Virus record (IMG/VR): IMGVR_UViG_3300042563_002299 | Span: 17,538 to 81,537 of that record | DNA from: a virus | Strand: one strand, 5' to 3' | DNA length: 64,000 nucleotides | Shown here: in pieces, positions 34,324-43,632 of the stretch | Layout: each line of letters begins with the position of its first letter | Position numbering within the stretch: position 1 is the stretch's first letter | Translations under genes and position numbers: made by a program | Notes under the pieces: generated by a model | Seen by the model: the letters and a program-made list of their open reading frames with translations, nothing else | Told to the model about the DNA's origin: nothing | The model's database searches: none

Positions 34324-36753
34324 TTAGGAAGAACATCCAAAACATTCAAAATCTGAATTTTCAGGTTTTGACGGTAAATTTAGATTACTATATTCAACTT
34401 TCGGTGGTTCAGGTGTTGCTTTTGGTTTTTGTTTTTTTGAAATGTCCATTGCCAAATGTTTTGCTCCTGTTGAAATCGCTTTGGTTCTCACATAATAACA
34501 AAGTGTTTTCAATCCACTTTCCCAAGAGTGGAAGTGTGATGAGGTAATCTTTGATAATGTTGGATTAGACATATAGATGTTCATTGATTGTGATTGATCA
34601 ATGAATGGTGCTCTATCTGCCGCCATATCAATAAGTTGTTTTTGTGATATCTCCCAAATTGTTTTGTATTTAGGAATCAAATGTTCAATTCGTTTAACTT
34701 TCTTATTGTAATTTTTATCTTCAGGATCTAAGTAGTTATTGAAATTAATGTTCTGAATTGATCCTTCATTCATAATAATTTCATTCTTCAAATCCTCAGA
34801 CCATATACCTATTTTTTCAAAGTCCGTGATTAAATATTTGTTCACAATCATAATCTCACCACCAACAACTCGTCTGTTAAAGATTGCTGAGTGTGCCGGT
34901 TCTGTCATTTCATAAGATCCTGTGATCTTCGCTGAAGACGCAACTGGCATTTGTGCTGTGAATAATGAGTTACAAACACCATACGATTTAACACTTTCTT
35001 TCAATTTGTCCCAATCCCACATTCCTGATAGTTGTGTCTCATCAATATTCCACATATCAAATTGGAATACTCCTTGAGACATTGGTGACCCCTTGAAGAA
35101 TTTGTATTGTTCGTATTTTCCATTCATACACAACTGATTACTTTCGTAGATCGATGCGTAATAGATTGTTTCAAAAATGTCTCTATTTAATTTTTTTGCT
35201 TCATCAGACGTGAAGATATAATCCATTAAATAAAATACATCTGCTAAACCTTGTGTTCCAATAGCAATTGCTCTTTGTTCTAAACCACCTTTTCTACCTT
35301 TTTCAGTTGAGTAGTTGTTAATATCCACAACTTTATTGAGTGATCTTACAACTTTTCTAACCTCATTAAATAAAAGTTCAAAATCAAACTTTCCTGACTT
35401 AATAAAGTTTTTCAATACCATAGATGATAAGGTACAGATTGCGGTCGTTTCTTCATCAGTATACTGATAGATCTCATTACAAAGATTTGATTGTTTAATC
35501 ACACCGATGTTTTGGTGATTAGTTTTCTTATTCGCATTATCTTTAGAACATAAGTAAGGAACACCAGTTTCAACTTGTGATTCAATAACTTTAGTCCAAA
35601 TGTCTTGAGCCTTAACTTTTTTACCAAGACCCATAGAGACCGCTTTGTTATAAACTTCCTCATATTCGTCACCAAAACACTCTTGTAATGGTTTTAATCC
35701 TGATTTCTCAATATCGTTAGGACAGAATAAATACCAATCACCATTTTCTTTAACTGACCTCATAAAGTTGTCAGGTATCCAAAGTGCGGTAAATAAATCA
35801 CGAGCTCTCAATTCTTCAGCACCTGTATTCTTTTTAATGTCTAACAAATCAAAGATATCTTTATGCCAAGGCTCAATATAGATTGCTGCTGAACCTGGTC
35901 TACGACCTTGTTGATTAAAGAATCTAAGTGATTCATTAACAATCTTAAGGTATTTTAACAAACCACCAGCATATCCACCTGAACTAGAAATTCTACTTTC
36001 TTTACTACGAATGTTAGACATTGATAGTCCAATACCAGCGGCATCAGATGAGAACGTAGATATATCAGTCAATGTATCTAACAAACCTTTTCTTGAGTCA
36101 GAATCATTATAATGAAGTACACAAGACGCTAATTGAGGAACTCTAGTTCCTGAATTAATCATAATAGGTGTTGCCTTTGAAATTAATTGTTCTGATAAAG
36201 ATCTATAGTATTCAAATGCATCGGTGATGTTTGATGTAACCCATAATGCAACTCTCATATACATATGTTGTGGTCTTTCAATAACTTTACCATTTGGTCG
36301 TTTCAATAGGTACATTTCCTGTAATGATCTCCAAGCGAAGTAATCAAAGTTGTAATCATTTTCGTGATTAATAACCGCATCGATAGTATCTTCACCATAC
36401 TCTTTAATGGTCTCAATAAGTTTTTCATTAATAATCCCATCCTCATAAAGTTGCATCATAGTTTGTGAAAAACTATCATTTGTTTCTTTATGGTATGAAG
36501 AAATTGCAACAGACGAAGCCAATCTTGAGTAATCGTGATGACTACCGGTGTAAGATGCCGCGATCTCATAAACTAACTTATCAAGTTCTTTTGTGGTTAC
36601 TTCACCTTCAGTTGGCACTGATGTGATAACCTTAATAAAAATCTCGTCTGAGTTTACATTCAAACCTTTTGACGATCGTTTTACTCTGTTGTAAATTTTT
36701 TGTGGGTTAAATGAGACTACCTCACCACCTCTTTTAATTATTTTTAATGACAT
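34324..36753 (-). CDS. nrdA: Ribonucleoside-diphosphate reductase class Ia, alpha subunit
   Basis: This 809-residue protein has an N-terminal ATP-cone (KIIKRGGEVVSFNPQKIYNR). Catalytic residues are visible: the first redox cysteine in QLASCVLHY (~210), the NLCNEI triad (~424-429) and the second redox cysteine in AICTLSSM (~438). The C-terminal swinging cysteines are in ECFGCSS (804 and 807). It reduces ribonucleotides with NrdB to supply dNTPs. nrdB lies immediately upstream with a 10-bp gap. Regulation by dATP through the ATP-cone is possible because the cone appears intact. The nearest terminator follows directly. Confidence 0.96.
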   Translation of the reverse strand: MSLKIIKRGGEVVSFNPQKIYNRVKRSSKGLNVNSDEIFIKVITSVPTEGEVTTKELDKLVYEIAASYTGSHHDYSRLASSVAISSYHKETNDSFSQTMMQLYEDGIINEKLIETIKEYGEDTIDAVINHENDYNFDYFAWRSLQEMYLLKRPNGKVIERPQHMYMRVALWVTSNITDAFEYYRSLSEQLISKATPIMINSGTRVPQLASCVLHYNDSDSRKGLLDTLTDISTFSSDAAGIGLSMSNIRSKESRISSSGGYAGGLLKYLKIVNESLRFFNQQGRRPGSAAIYIEPWHKDIFDLLDIKKNTGAEELRARDLFTALWIPDNFMRSVKENGDWYLFCPNDIEKSGLKPLQECFGDEYEEVYNKAVSMGLGKKVKAQDIWTKVIESQVETGVPYLCSKDNANKKTNHQNIGVIKQSNLCNEIYQYTDEETTAICTLSSMVLKNFIKSGKFDFELLFNEVRKVVRSLNKVVDINNYSTEKGRKGGLEQRAIAIGTQGLADVFYLMDYIFTSDEAKKLNRDIFETIYYASIYESNQLCMNGKYEQYKFFKGSPMSQGVFQFDMWNIDETQLSGMWDWDKLKESVKSYGVCNSLFTAQMPVASSAKITGSYEMTEPAHSAIFNRRVVGGEIMIVNKYLITDFEKIGIWSEDLKNEIIMNEGSIQNINFNNYLDPEDKNYNKKVKRIEHLIPKYKTIWEISQKQLIDMAADRAPFIDQSQSMNIYMSNPTLSKITSSHFHSWESGLKTLCYYVRTKAISTGAKHLAMDISKKQKPKATPEPPKVEYSNLNLPSKPENSDFECFGCSS

Positions 36754-36763
36754 GTTATAAAAT

Positions 36764-37711
36764 TTAAAAATCGTCTGTGAATGCTATAGTTTCGTTTAAT
36801 TTCGCTTTTTGATATTCCATTGTTCTTGATTCAAAGAAGTTACCTTTAGTTTCAACCGCAATTTGTTCCATGAACTTGAATGGTTGTTCTACGTTAAATT
36901 CTTTACTACAACCCATTTTAACCAGTAATCCATCAACAACAAACTCAAGATATTGTTTCATTAAGTTTGAGTTCATACCGATCAAAGAAACAGGAAGTGA
37001 TTCAGTAATAAACTCTTTTTCAATCTCAAGAGCCGACAACACAATTTCTTTAATTCGTTTATCAGAAGGTTTATCCTCTAAATGATTATTCAATAAATGA
37101 ATTGCAAAATCACAATGTAAGTTCTCATCTTTAAAGATAAGTGTGTTAGCGTTACATAAACCTTGCATTATTCCTCTTGATTTCATCCAGAAAATAGAAC
37201 AGAATGAACCTGAGAAAAAGATACCTTCAACCGCAGCAAACGCAACTAATCTTTCAGCGAATGATGCGTTGTCAATCCATTCTAATGCCCACTTCGCTTT
37301 TTTCTGTACAGCCGGTAATCTATCAATTGCATTGAAACATTCATCTTTTTCTTTCGGATTTGAGATGTACGTATCAATTAATAGTGAATACATAAGTGAG
37401 TGGATGTTTTCCATCGCCAATTGGATTCCATAAAAGAACTTCGCCTCAGGGTATTGTACTTCTCGGTAGAAGTTTTCTGCCAAGTTTTCGTTCACAATTC
37501 CGTCCGATGCTGCGAAGAATGATAATACGTTTTTAATAAAGTATTTCTCATTTTCTGTTAATGTTTCCCAATCTCTGATGTCATTTGTTAAATCCACCTC
37601 TTCTGCCGTCCAAAAAGCCGCTTGGTGTTGTTTGTAATATTCCCATATATCATTGTGTTCAATAGGGAATATGACGAACCGACCAGGATTTTCTACTAGT
37701 ATTTTTTCCAT
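36764..37711 (-). CDS. nrdB: Ribonucleoside-diphosphate reductase class Ia, beta subunit
   Basis: This 315-residue protein holds the di-iron ligands D40, E101, H104, E162, E196 and H199, and the radical tyrosine Y108 ([16 protein letters not shown]). The surrounding sequence resembles eukaryotic and Bacteroidota small subunits ([10 protein letters not shown]) more than the E. coli/T4 type (SRSYTHII). The C-terminus FTDDF fits the peptide that docks on NrdA. It generates the tyrosyl radical for ribonucleotide reduction. It sits between helicase and nrdA in one unit. Confidence 0.96.
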   Translation of the reverse strand: MEKILVENPGRFVIFPIEHNDIWEYYKQHQAAFWTAEEVDLTNDIRDWETLTENEKYFIKNVLSFFAASDGIVNENLAENFYREVQYPEAKFFYGIQLAMENIHSLMYSLLIDTYISNPKEKDECFNAIDRLPAVQKKAKWALEWIDNASFAERLVAFAAVEGIFFSGSFCSIFWMKSRGIMQGLCNANTLIFKDENLHCDFAIHLLNNHLEDKPSDKRIKEIVLSALEIEKEFITESLPVSLIGMNSNLMKQYLEFVVDGLLVKMGCSKEFNVEQPFKFMEQIAVETKGNFFESRTMEYQKAKLNETIAFTDDF

Positions 37712-37733
37712 TTATTCTAAATTTTTTTATTTG

Positions 37734-39116
37734 TTAATTTGACTGTGTTTCTCTTTGTTTTCTCTTTTCCAAGAGTTCTTTAACTCGTTGTCTTTGTCTT
37801 TCTTCTTTTTGTTCTTCAAGACCCAAGAACGTTGTTGTACTTTCAGTGTCAATTTCAATCATTGCATTGTCGAATTTACAATTCTCAAATATAACCCCAT
37901 CATCACCAATTCGGGACTTAGTTATTGCAATGGTTGCTAATTTCATTTCTTTTTGTTGTAATGTCTTAGCCACCGATATGATAACGTGTCCTACTTGTGC
38001 CTTTTTAATTGATCCCCCCATTTGATCTGTTGTCACAACCTCTGAAGATATTGATGATCGGTTACCTTGCGTTGCGGTCCAACCAACAAGATTCATCTCG
38101 TGACACATTGCTTCAAATGCTCTCATCACTGACCCTTCACTCTTCCATTCATCACCTAAGTTCTTATCAGGAACCACACAATCAATATAATCTAAAATAA
38201 TCATATCAACTTTAATTCCGTCAGAAACCATTTTCCTAATTTGATTTTTGATTTGTAACATCGTCATAGTATCTGATGGTAACTTTTTCATAATCAACTT
38301 GTTTGGCATTGATTCCTCAATTTCTCTAACTTTAGTCACCACTTCTTCTCTTTTTTCTGACAAATCGTCAGGATGGATTTTAGTCCATAAAGTGAAGTGT
38401 TTTCTTTGAATTACCTTTGGGTTGTCCTCAAAAAAGATCTGAAGAACATTGAACCCTAAGTTAAACGCGTGGTTTGCCATCTTAGTTAAAATGGTTGATT
38501 TACCCACACCTGTTGGTGCTAAAATAACACCAATTTCTCCTTTTGCCAAACCACCTTTTAATAATCTATCAATACCAGGTATTCCCATTGGGATCGGGTG
38601 TCTGTAATCATCTTCAAGAACCTGCTCTAAGTTTGAAAACACATCTAACATTGTTGTATCTTTTGCCCCAACTTGTAGTGCCGACTTAACCAATTCCTCA
38701 AGGGTATCGTAGTTCTCAAATTCACCTCCATCGATGATCTTTTGAGCTTTACCCATTACCTTTTGGAGTTCTTGTTGTTTACAGAATTTCAAAGCCTTTT
38801 CTTGTACAAAAGCTACTCCATCGATAGGTGCATCTTTAATTTTCTTAATTGTGTCTAATACAATCTTAGATGCGATCTCTTGTTGGAGTTCTGATTTTGT
38901 AATCTGATCAAGGGTTTCAAATGACGGGGTATGGTCGTATTTTACATAATACTCTCTAATCATCTGAATAATGATTTTGAAGTATTTATTTTCAAAATAA
39001 TTGTTCTCAATCACATCAATAATTGAATGTGAAAAGTCCTTATCTACGATGATTTGATTTAATAATTGTAATTGAAAAGTATTACCTAAATACTCAAAAT
39101 TCTTACCTGTCGCCAT
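37734..39116 (-). CDS. 41: Replicative DNA helicase, gp41/DnaB-like
   Basis: This 460-residue protein has a DnaB-type N-terminal domain (residues 1-150) and a RecA-like motor. The Walker A motif is APTGVGKST (residues 200-208, K207) and Walker B is MIILDYIDCV (~298-307). A motif-4-like TDQMGGSIKKAQV follows, then an ITKSR arginine-finger region. The tail is charged. It should unwind the fork as a hexamer with the primase encoded at 4.5-5.4 kb. The intergenic 39117-39149 contains a TATTTAT-like sequence. Confidence 0.93.
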   Translation of the reverse strand: MATGKNFEYLGNTFQLQLLNQIIVDKDFSHSIIDVIENNYFENKYFKIIIQMIREYYVKYDHTPSFETLDQITKSELQQEIASKIVLDTIKKIKDAPIDGVAFVQEKALKFCKQQELQKVMGKAQKIIDGGEFENYDTLEELVKSALQVGAKDTTMLDVFSNLEQVLEDDYRHPIPMGIPGIDRLLKGGLAKGEIGVILAPTGVGKSTILTKMANHAFNLGFNVLQIFFEDNPKVIQRKHFTLWTKIHPDDLSEKREEVVTKVREIEESMPNKLIMKKLPSDTMTMLQIKNQIRKMVSDGIKVDMIILDYIDCVVPDKNLGDEWKSEGSVMRAFEAMCHEMNLVGWTATQGNRSSISSEVVTTDQMGGSIKKAQVGHVIISVAKTLQQKEMKLATIAITKSRIGDDGVIFENCKFDNAMIEIDTESTTTFLGLEEQKEERQRQRVKELLEKRKQRETQSN

Positions 39117-39149
39117 ATAGTTTTTTTCCGTTAGTAAAAATAAATAGTA

Positions 39150-39599
39150 TTAGTTTTTGATAAATTCAGGGTATGCGAAATTAAATTTTCCACCTGAAAA
39201 AATGTCAGTAAGGATACCGAGTATGTTTTTTAGTTTTGGGCGTAGGTCTACGGTATATCTGACCTTTGGCGGGTAGGGTTTAGCGTCGAATACCCTCTGA
39301 CAAATTGTCATATCTCCGAGCTTAATAATTAAATTAAAATTTTCAGGACCATCTGTGATTGACGTATTTAGAACGTCAGGGTTCTCTGAAATTTCATACT
39401 GATTGTCCAACATATAGGTCACAGTTCTCATCTTCAAATCATATTGTAACTCTCTACATAGATTATCAATATAGTCGTAAAACTCTTCTGATTTGTGAGC
39501 ATTTCTGTTAAAACCTCTCACATTGAAGAATCGTTGAACCACGATGTTGTCATTACACATTAACAAAAATTCAACTTTTGTTATTTCTTGTTCTTTCAT
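39150..39599 (-). CDS. Conserved-looking protein of unknown function between helicase and exonuclease genes (149 aa)
   Basis: Function not recognised. The protein looks like an internal pseudo-duplication: NIVVQRFFNVRGFN in the first half and MTICQRVFDAKPY in the second, each with a V/I-x-Q-R-x-F core. Between them is a helical region (FYDYIDNLCRELQYDLKMRT). There is no nuclease or ATPase motif. Position in the helicase/UvsX/exonuclease unit suggests a replication or recombination accessory such as a helicase loader or mediator. The T4 counterparts gp59 and UvsY were considered but no motif supports either. Confidence 0.65.
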   Translation of the reverse strand: MKEQEITKVEFLLMCNDNIVVQRFFNVRGFNRNAHKSEEFYDYIDNLCRELQYDLKMRTVTYMLDNQYEISENPDVLNTSITDGPENFNLIIKLGDMTICQRVFDAKPYPPKVRYTVDLRPKLKNILGILTDIFSGGKFNFAYPEFIKN

Positions 39600-39614
39600 A
39601 GTTTTTTTTGTTTT

Positions 39615-40652
39615 CTACTTTTTGTTTCTAAACTTACTTTTTTCTTTTCTTGTTAACTTAAGAAATGGTTTCAAAAAACTCACCCAAGCGTCGTCACCTT
39701 TTGGTAGGTATTTGAAGAATCCGTCTTCCATCATCATTCTAATTAGATTTCTATGTCCTCTTCCGTCGGGATCCATCGACTCAGTATAATATAATCTAAC
39801 CAATTCTTTGTCCTCATCACTTAATAGTGGTTCATCTAAGTCGACAAGTTTTTGGTTGATCACAAAAAATTCATCACCAAAAATACCTTCTTTAGTTTTA
39901 CCACTTAATAGGTTCTGAAGAGCTACGTTCCCCTTTTCCTCTTTAAGTAAATTAGTACTTGTACTCAAAATATAGGGTATTTGTACTAATTCTTCAAGTA
40001 GCTCAGGAAATAATTTAATTAAAGTTTTCTCACCAAGATAAAAGATCCCGTCAATGTTGTCGGAACTATCACCAGTGAGTATCTTTACGGTTTTAACATT
40101 AAAGTGGGGAACTTCAATATCATGTAATTTAATCTTGTCCCCCAACTTGTAATATTGTTTTGTGGATGGCGAATAAATTGAGACCTTCTCAGAGATAAGT
40201 TGGGTTAAGTCCCTATCACTCGAGAATATGGTTTTTGTCTCATCTAATGACACTTGACAGTAATAAGCTATCAAGTCATCAGCCTCTGAGTTCTCCGTCT
40301 CCAATTGTCTTACAAACATCTCCTCGAGGTATTGTCTAACCCTCTGTTTTTGTTCCAAGAAAGCATCTTCTTTTTGTTCTGATTCGGAAGGTCTCCGATT
40401 CAATTTGTACTTTGGGTAAATCAATCTTCTTTGTGAAGATGAGGTTTTAGAATCCCAAAATACCACAACCTTATCATAGTTGTGTTCTTCCAAGAATTTA
40501 CGAAGAGTATTTAGAAAGTGCCAAACACCACCAACGTGTTTCCCATTGTGATAGAAATCTCTAACACCATGAAACCCAATTTTCAATAAATTATTCCCGT
40601 CTACTAATAATGTTTTGGACACTTCCTTTAATCTTGAATGATTTCTACTCAA
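39615..40652 (-). CDS. 5'-3' exonuclease, FEN/RNase H-like
   Basis: This protein belongs to the FEN superfamily, as in T4 RNase H and T5 exonuclease. Acidic metal sites appear in order: LLVDGNNLLKIGFHG, VVFWDSKTSSSQRR, SEADDLIAYY, FSSDRDLTQLI and LTGDSSDNIDGI. The last also forms the helix-hairpin-helix start. The role is primer removal and end processing at the fork. The frame lacks an in-frame ATG near the start. TTG at 40652 overlaps uvsX by 8 bp. A GTG at 40622 would give MSKTLLVDGNN, which matches the usual family start better. The family assignment is secure; the start is not. Confidence 0.9.
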   Translation of the reverse strand: MSRNHSRLKEVSKTLLVDGNNLLKIGFHGVRDFYHNGKHVGGVWHFLNTLRKFLEEHNYDKVVVFWDSKTSSSQRRLIYPKYKLNRRPSESEQKEDAFLEQKQRVRQYLEEMFVRQLETENSEADDLIAYYCQVSLDETKTIFSSDRDLTQLISEKVSIYSPSTKQYYKLGDKIKLHDIEVPHFNVKTVKILTGDSSDNIDGIFYLGEKTLIKLFPELLEELVQIPYILSTSTNLLKEEKGNVALQNLLSGKTKEGIFGDEFFVINQKLVDLDEPLLSDEDKELVRLYYTESMDPDGRGHRNLIRMMMEDGFFKYLPKGDDAWVSFLKPFLKLTRKEKSKFRNKK

Positions 40653-41652
40653 CCTCTTCCTTTTCCGCTTTCAAATCAAAGTCACCATCAACTCCGATTA
40701 TGTCTTTCCAATAGTCAGCATATTCTTTCTTATACTTTTCTATTGATGCCTTTTCTTCTGTGGTGTCTTTACCCGGTAAGAAACCGTGTGGTGTTACAAT
40801 AATTTTCCCATCTTCAAAACCAAGTCCATTAATGTGGTTTTTCATAACCGACACTTTTGTTCTTGAAGCAAACTTTACAGTTCTCTTATCTTTTGTTGCC
40901 GTGATCTTTGTTGTTCCCGCACCTTTTTGATTACCAAACAAAAATACTAAAGAAGAGTTCAACCAAATTGCTTCACCACCTTTTGCTTTAATCTTTGGTT
41001 GTCCAAATGGATTGTCAGGTAATTCAACCCAAGGCTGATTAACAATGATTAAAGTATTCTCGTATTTAGAATCAGCTTTACGAGATCCTGAAATACGTTG
41101 GTTAATACCCATACCAATTTTATCCGCCAATGTGGAAGCGTTGTGTTGTTTACCTCCTTTACCTTCGTAAGTCATTTTACAAGGAACTGATCCAACTGAA
41201 TCCCACATAATACAAAGTGAATAATCTAATTCACCTTTTTCTTGTGCATCCAATAGTCCATTAATGTAATCTGTAATTTGTTCAATATAACTGAAGTTGT
41301 TATTAAACAAGAAGAATCCGTCCCAAGTTAATTCACCTGTTTCTTCATCAACTACTTCCTCACATTCAAACCCCATTATTTTTGAGTGTTCAAAAGACCA
41401 TTTTTGTTCGGTAATAATGAAAACAGGAAGTATTTCTTTCTTTTGAGCATCGACCGCAGTTTTAATAAGTGCTGTTGTTTTACCAGTATCGGAGTGACCC
41501 AATAACATATTAAGGTGTCCAATTGCGGGACCAGGTAAACCTACCGCATCCAAGAATTCGGAACCAAGATCAAAAAATCTTTGTGGTTTATATTTTGCGT
41601 CTGAAGAGAATTTTTTCTTCAACGCACTAAAATCGTTTTTTTTCAGTGCCAT
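40645..41652 (-). CDS. uvsX: RecA-like recombinase UvsX
   Basis: This 335-residue protein has Walker A GHSDTGKTT (residues 52-60), Walker B SLCIMWDSVGS (~146-155), an L2-like region near KAKGGEAIWLNSSLVFLF, and a C-terminal acidic tail (DLKAEKEEVE). It forms filaments on single-stranded DNA and drives strand invasion in recombination-dependent replication. It heads the unit that runs to nrdA. The genes gp32 (upstream), exonuclease and helicase (downstream) form the usual replication set. uvsX overlaps the exonuclease gene by 8 bp. Confidence 0.94.
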   Translation of the reverse strand: MALKKNDFSALKKKFSSDAKYKPQRFFDLGSEFLDAVGLPGPAIGHLNMLLGHSDTGKTTALIKTAVDAQKKEILPVFIITEQKWSFEHSKIMGFECEEVVDEETGELTWDGFFLFNNNFSYIEQITDYINGLLDAQEKGELDYSLCIMWDSVGSVPCKMTYEGKGGKQHNASTLADKIGMGINQRISGSRKADSKYENTLIIVNQPWVELPDNPFGQPKIKAKGGEAIWLNSSLVFLFGNQKGAGTTKITATKDKRTVKFASRTKVSVMKNHINGLGFEDGKIIVTPHGFLPGKDTTEEKASIEKYKKEYADYWKDIIGVDGDFDLKAEKEEVE

Positions 41653-41680
41653 ATTTTTTGTTTTTCTATATAAAATATAA

Positions 41681-41713
41681 ACAAAAAAACGGGAACAATA
41701 AACTGCTCCCGTT
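41681..41713 (-). terminator. Intrinsic terminator after the gp32-like SSB gene
   Basis: A 10-bp stem AACGGGAGCA/TGTTCCCGTT (one G-U) with a 6-base loop at 41688-41713, followed on the minus strand by a T-rich run. Confidence 0.85.
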
Positions 41714-41732
41714 CATATAATTTGTTAATAAA

Positions 41733-42599
41733 TTAGAATGGTAAATCTTCATCAATCTCATCCTCAACCTGTGGGTCATCAACCTCATTGATTGATTTTG
41801 GTGCCGGTGTTCCTCCCATAGAAACTTCTGAAGTTTCGTTGTTAGAATAAACATATCCGCCTTTTTCAGAGTCCCAACGTGGAGTTTCACCACGAGCGAT
41901 TGCCTCAAGATACTCAACTGCTTTTTTAGAATATACATCCTCCCAAGTCAATTCATCACCAACCCACTCTGACATCTGTGTTTCGTCTTCTGAAATTGGG
42001 GATGGGTCATCATACATTACAGTTTGAATTACTGTGTAGAATGCTCCTTTTGGTGTTTTTGATTTAGTTAACTCAAGGATCAAGTCACGTCCTTTATCAG
42101 GATCGGTTACATCTCCTTTAGCTTTCCAAATTGGAATAATTTTATCAAGGATTCCTTCTTGTTTGTAATTGTGTTTAAATCTCCAAAATTTAACACCGTC
42201 TTGTTCGTTGTCACGATCAATAACTTTAACAATGTAAAATTTACGTGATCTGTATTGTGTCGCCAATTGTTTGTCCGCTTCTTTACCTGTTGACATAAGT
42301 TCTTCATAAACTTCAGTCAAAGGTGAACGCTCATTGTCGTTTTTTCCTGGATCATAAAATTTTTGCCATTTACCGTCCACATTAATCTCGTGAAACCATA
42401 CTTCTTTGAACGGTGAAGATCCGTCTGTTGTAGGAAGAATACGTACTCGTTTCTGTCCTTGTTTTTCGTTGTCTTTTAAGATTGCCGCGAAATATTTTTT
42501 CATTCGGTCTTCAGAAGACATTTTTGAGCCGCTATTTGTGCTGCTCTGTGTTGATTGTTCGTACTGTGCAAGTACTGCGTCTAAAACATTTGTCGCCAT
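41733..42599 (-). CDS. 32: Single-stranded DNA-binding protein, gp32-like, without zinc-binding cysteines
   Basis: This 288-residue protein begins with a Ser/Gln-rich N-terminus, then an OB-type core (RVRILPTTDG, WFHEINVDGKWQKFYDPGK, KFYIVKVIDR, FWRFKHNYKQEG), and ends with an acidic tail DEIDEDLPF. The tail is like the protein-docking tip of bacterial SSB. H70 sits where gp32 binds zinc, but the protein contains no cysteine, so the T4-type zinc site is absent. It coats single-stranded DNA for replication and recombination. The gene is isolated by terminators on both sides, consistent with separate high-level expression. Confidence 0.9.
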   Translation of the reverse strand: MATNVLDAVLAQYEQSTQSSTNSGSKMSSEDRMKKYFAAILKDNEKQGQKRVRILPTTDGSSPFKEVWFHEINVDGKWQKFYDPGKNDNERSPLTEVYEELMSTGKEADKQLATQYRSRKFYIVKVIDRDNEQDGVKFWRFKHNYKQEGILDKIIPIWKAKGDVTDPDKGRDLILELTKSKTPKGAFYTVIQTVMYDDPSPISEDETQMSEWVGDELTWEDVYSKKAVEYLEAIARGETPRWDSEKGGYVYSNNETSEVSMGGTPAPKSINEVDDPQVEDEIDEDLPF

Positions 42600-42670
42600 G
42601 TGTAAATAAAAATTAAAGGTTTATATTAAAATTATAGTTGTATAAAAAGTTATAGTCAAATAGTGTCGCC

Positions 42671-42705
42671 AAAAAAAGTTTAAGGTCGAGATTTTCGACC
42701 TTAAA
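42671..42705 (-). terminator. Intrinsic terminator after the 225-aa gene
   Basis: An 11-bp stem TTTAAGGTCGA/TCGACCTTAAA with a 5-base loop at 42679-42705, followed on the minus strand by a seven-T run. Confidence 0.85.
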
Positions 42706-42707
42706 AC

Positions 42708-43385
42708 TTATGAATTATATCTGTTTAATAAAATGTCGTCTTCGTCTTCCATCGGTTCGTTGAATGTTTGTTCAATTTCGGATGGACTAAAGTTTTCCAC
42801 GTCGTCTCTCGTTAGAACGTACTCATTCTTACCTGTTTTTTCCATTTCATCTTCTTTATCTTTAAAGAAGTCAGCCAAATTTTGTTTAAATGGACCAGAA
42901 TCAAGTGATCTTAATTCTAATTTTTCTTGAGCCGTTTTAGGTCTGTATTTTTCAATCTTAGTTTCTAAACTATCTAACTTAGATACTAAACTATCCATTT
43001 CAGATAATTTTTCTTCCATATTTTTAATTTGATTAAACAAGTTTTCAAAATATTCTTCTTGTTTATCAACCATAGTTTTTTGACTATCAACTAAGTCAGT
43101 AATATCTATTTCCTCAACCTCACCTTCGCCTTCACCTTCGTCACCAACTACTTCAACATCAGGATCTGTTGCAACATCAATAGGTGTTGTATCAGATTCA
43201 GGTGCTGCCGGTGGTGCCGGTGCTGCGGGATCGGCAGGTGCTGCTGCCGGATCTTCGGGTAATGGTGGAACAGCACCAGCCGCAGGATCCAGCGCCGGAT
43301 CGGCAGGTACTTCTTGTTCCATAATGTATTTGTTAATAGAATTATATCTTGATAGTTCTTTTAATATTTTTTCGTCTAAAGCCAT
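42708..43385 (-). CDS. Pro/Ala-rich, coiled-coil protein with I-x-E-type N-terminus (225 aa)
   Basis: The N-terminal helix (EKILKELSRYNSINKYIME) ends in I-M-E at residues 21-23, like a T4 capsid-targeting sequence. It is followed by a Pro/Ala/Asp-rich linker (residues ~26-75, with PADPAAPAPPAAPES), an acidic stretch (GDEGEGEGEVEEID), a coiled coil (~110-150) and a C-terminal acidic tail. No catalytic motif was seen. It lies last in the hub unit, 1 bp after the 74-aa gene. A scaffold-like or internal virion protein is possible. This is inferred from composition. Confidence 0.7.
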   Translation of the reverse strand: MALDEKILKELSRYNSINKYIMEQEVPADPALDPAAGAVPPLPEDPAAAPADPAAPAPPAAPESDTTPIDVATDPDVEVVGDEGEGEGEVEEIDITDLVDSQKTMVDKQEEYFENLFNQIKNMEEKLSEMDSLVSKLDSLETKIEKYRPKTAQEKLELRSLDSGPFKQNLADFFKDKEDEMEKTGKNEYVLTRDDVENFSPSEIEQTFNEPMEDEDDILLNRYNS

Positions 43386-43386
43386 C

Positions 43387-43611
43387 TTATCCGTTTAATA
43401 ATGTTTTTATACCTCTATTGGTCTCTACTTGTATTTTTTTAAATGTTTTCATTGTGTTGTCAACTCTTTCAATTAGACCGTCTTTCATTCTAACTGTATA
43501 ACAATCACCAGTGTCAAGGTCACAAACTTGTTTTGTGCCATCACCCATATCTTTTTCAGAAACTCTTGTATTTTTACCCAAGTAGTTATCTAATATTAAT
43601 TTTGTGTTCAT
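43387..43611 (-). CDS. Small hypothetical protein (74 aa)
   Basis: Not recognised. The central phrase VCDLDTGDCYTVRMKDGLIE has a paired cysteine and a beta-hairpin look. The ends are basic. It lies 21 bp after the 2362-aa hub gene with a TATTTATA element in the gap, so it may be transcribed on its own together with the 225-aa gene. It is short, but it is co-directional, tightly packed and has a clear ATG. Confidence 0.7.
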   Translation of the reverse strand: MNTKLILDNYLGKNTRVSEKDMGDGTKQVCDLDTGDCYTVRMKDGLIERVDNTMKTFKKIQVETNRGIKTLLNG

Positions 43612-43624
43612 AGTTGTTTTTTAT

Positions 43625-43632
43625 TATAAATA
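43625..43632 (-). promoter_or_regulatory. TATTTATA element upstream of the 74-aa gene
   Basis: Exact octamer on the coding strand, 13 bp before the ATG at 43611 and 1 bp after the hub gene's stop. Confidence 0.4.
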
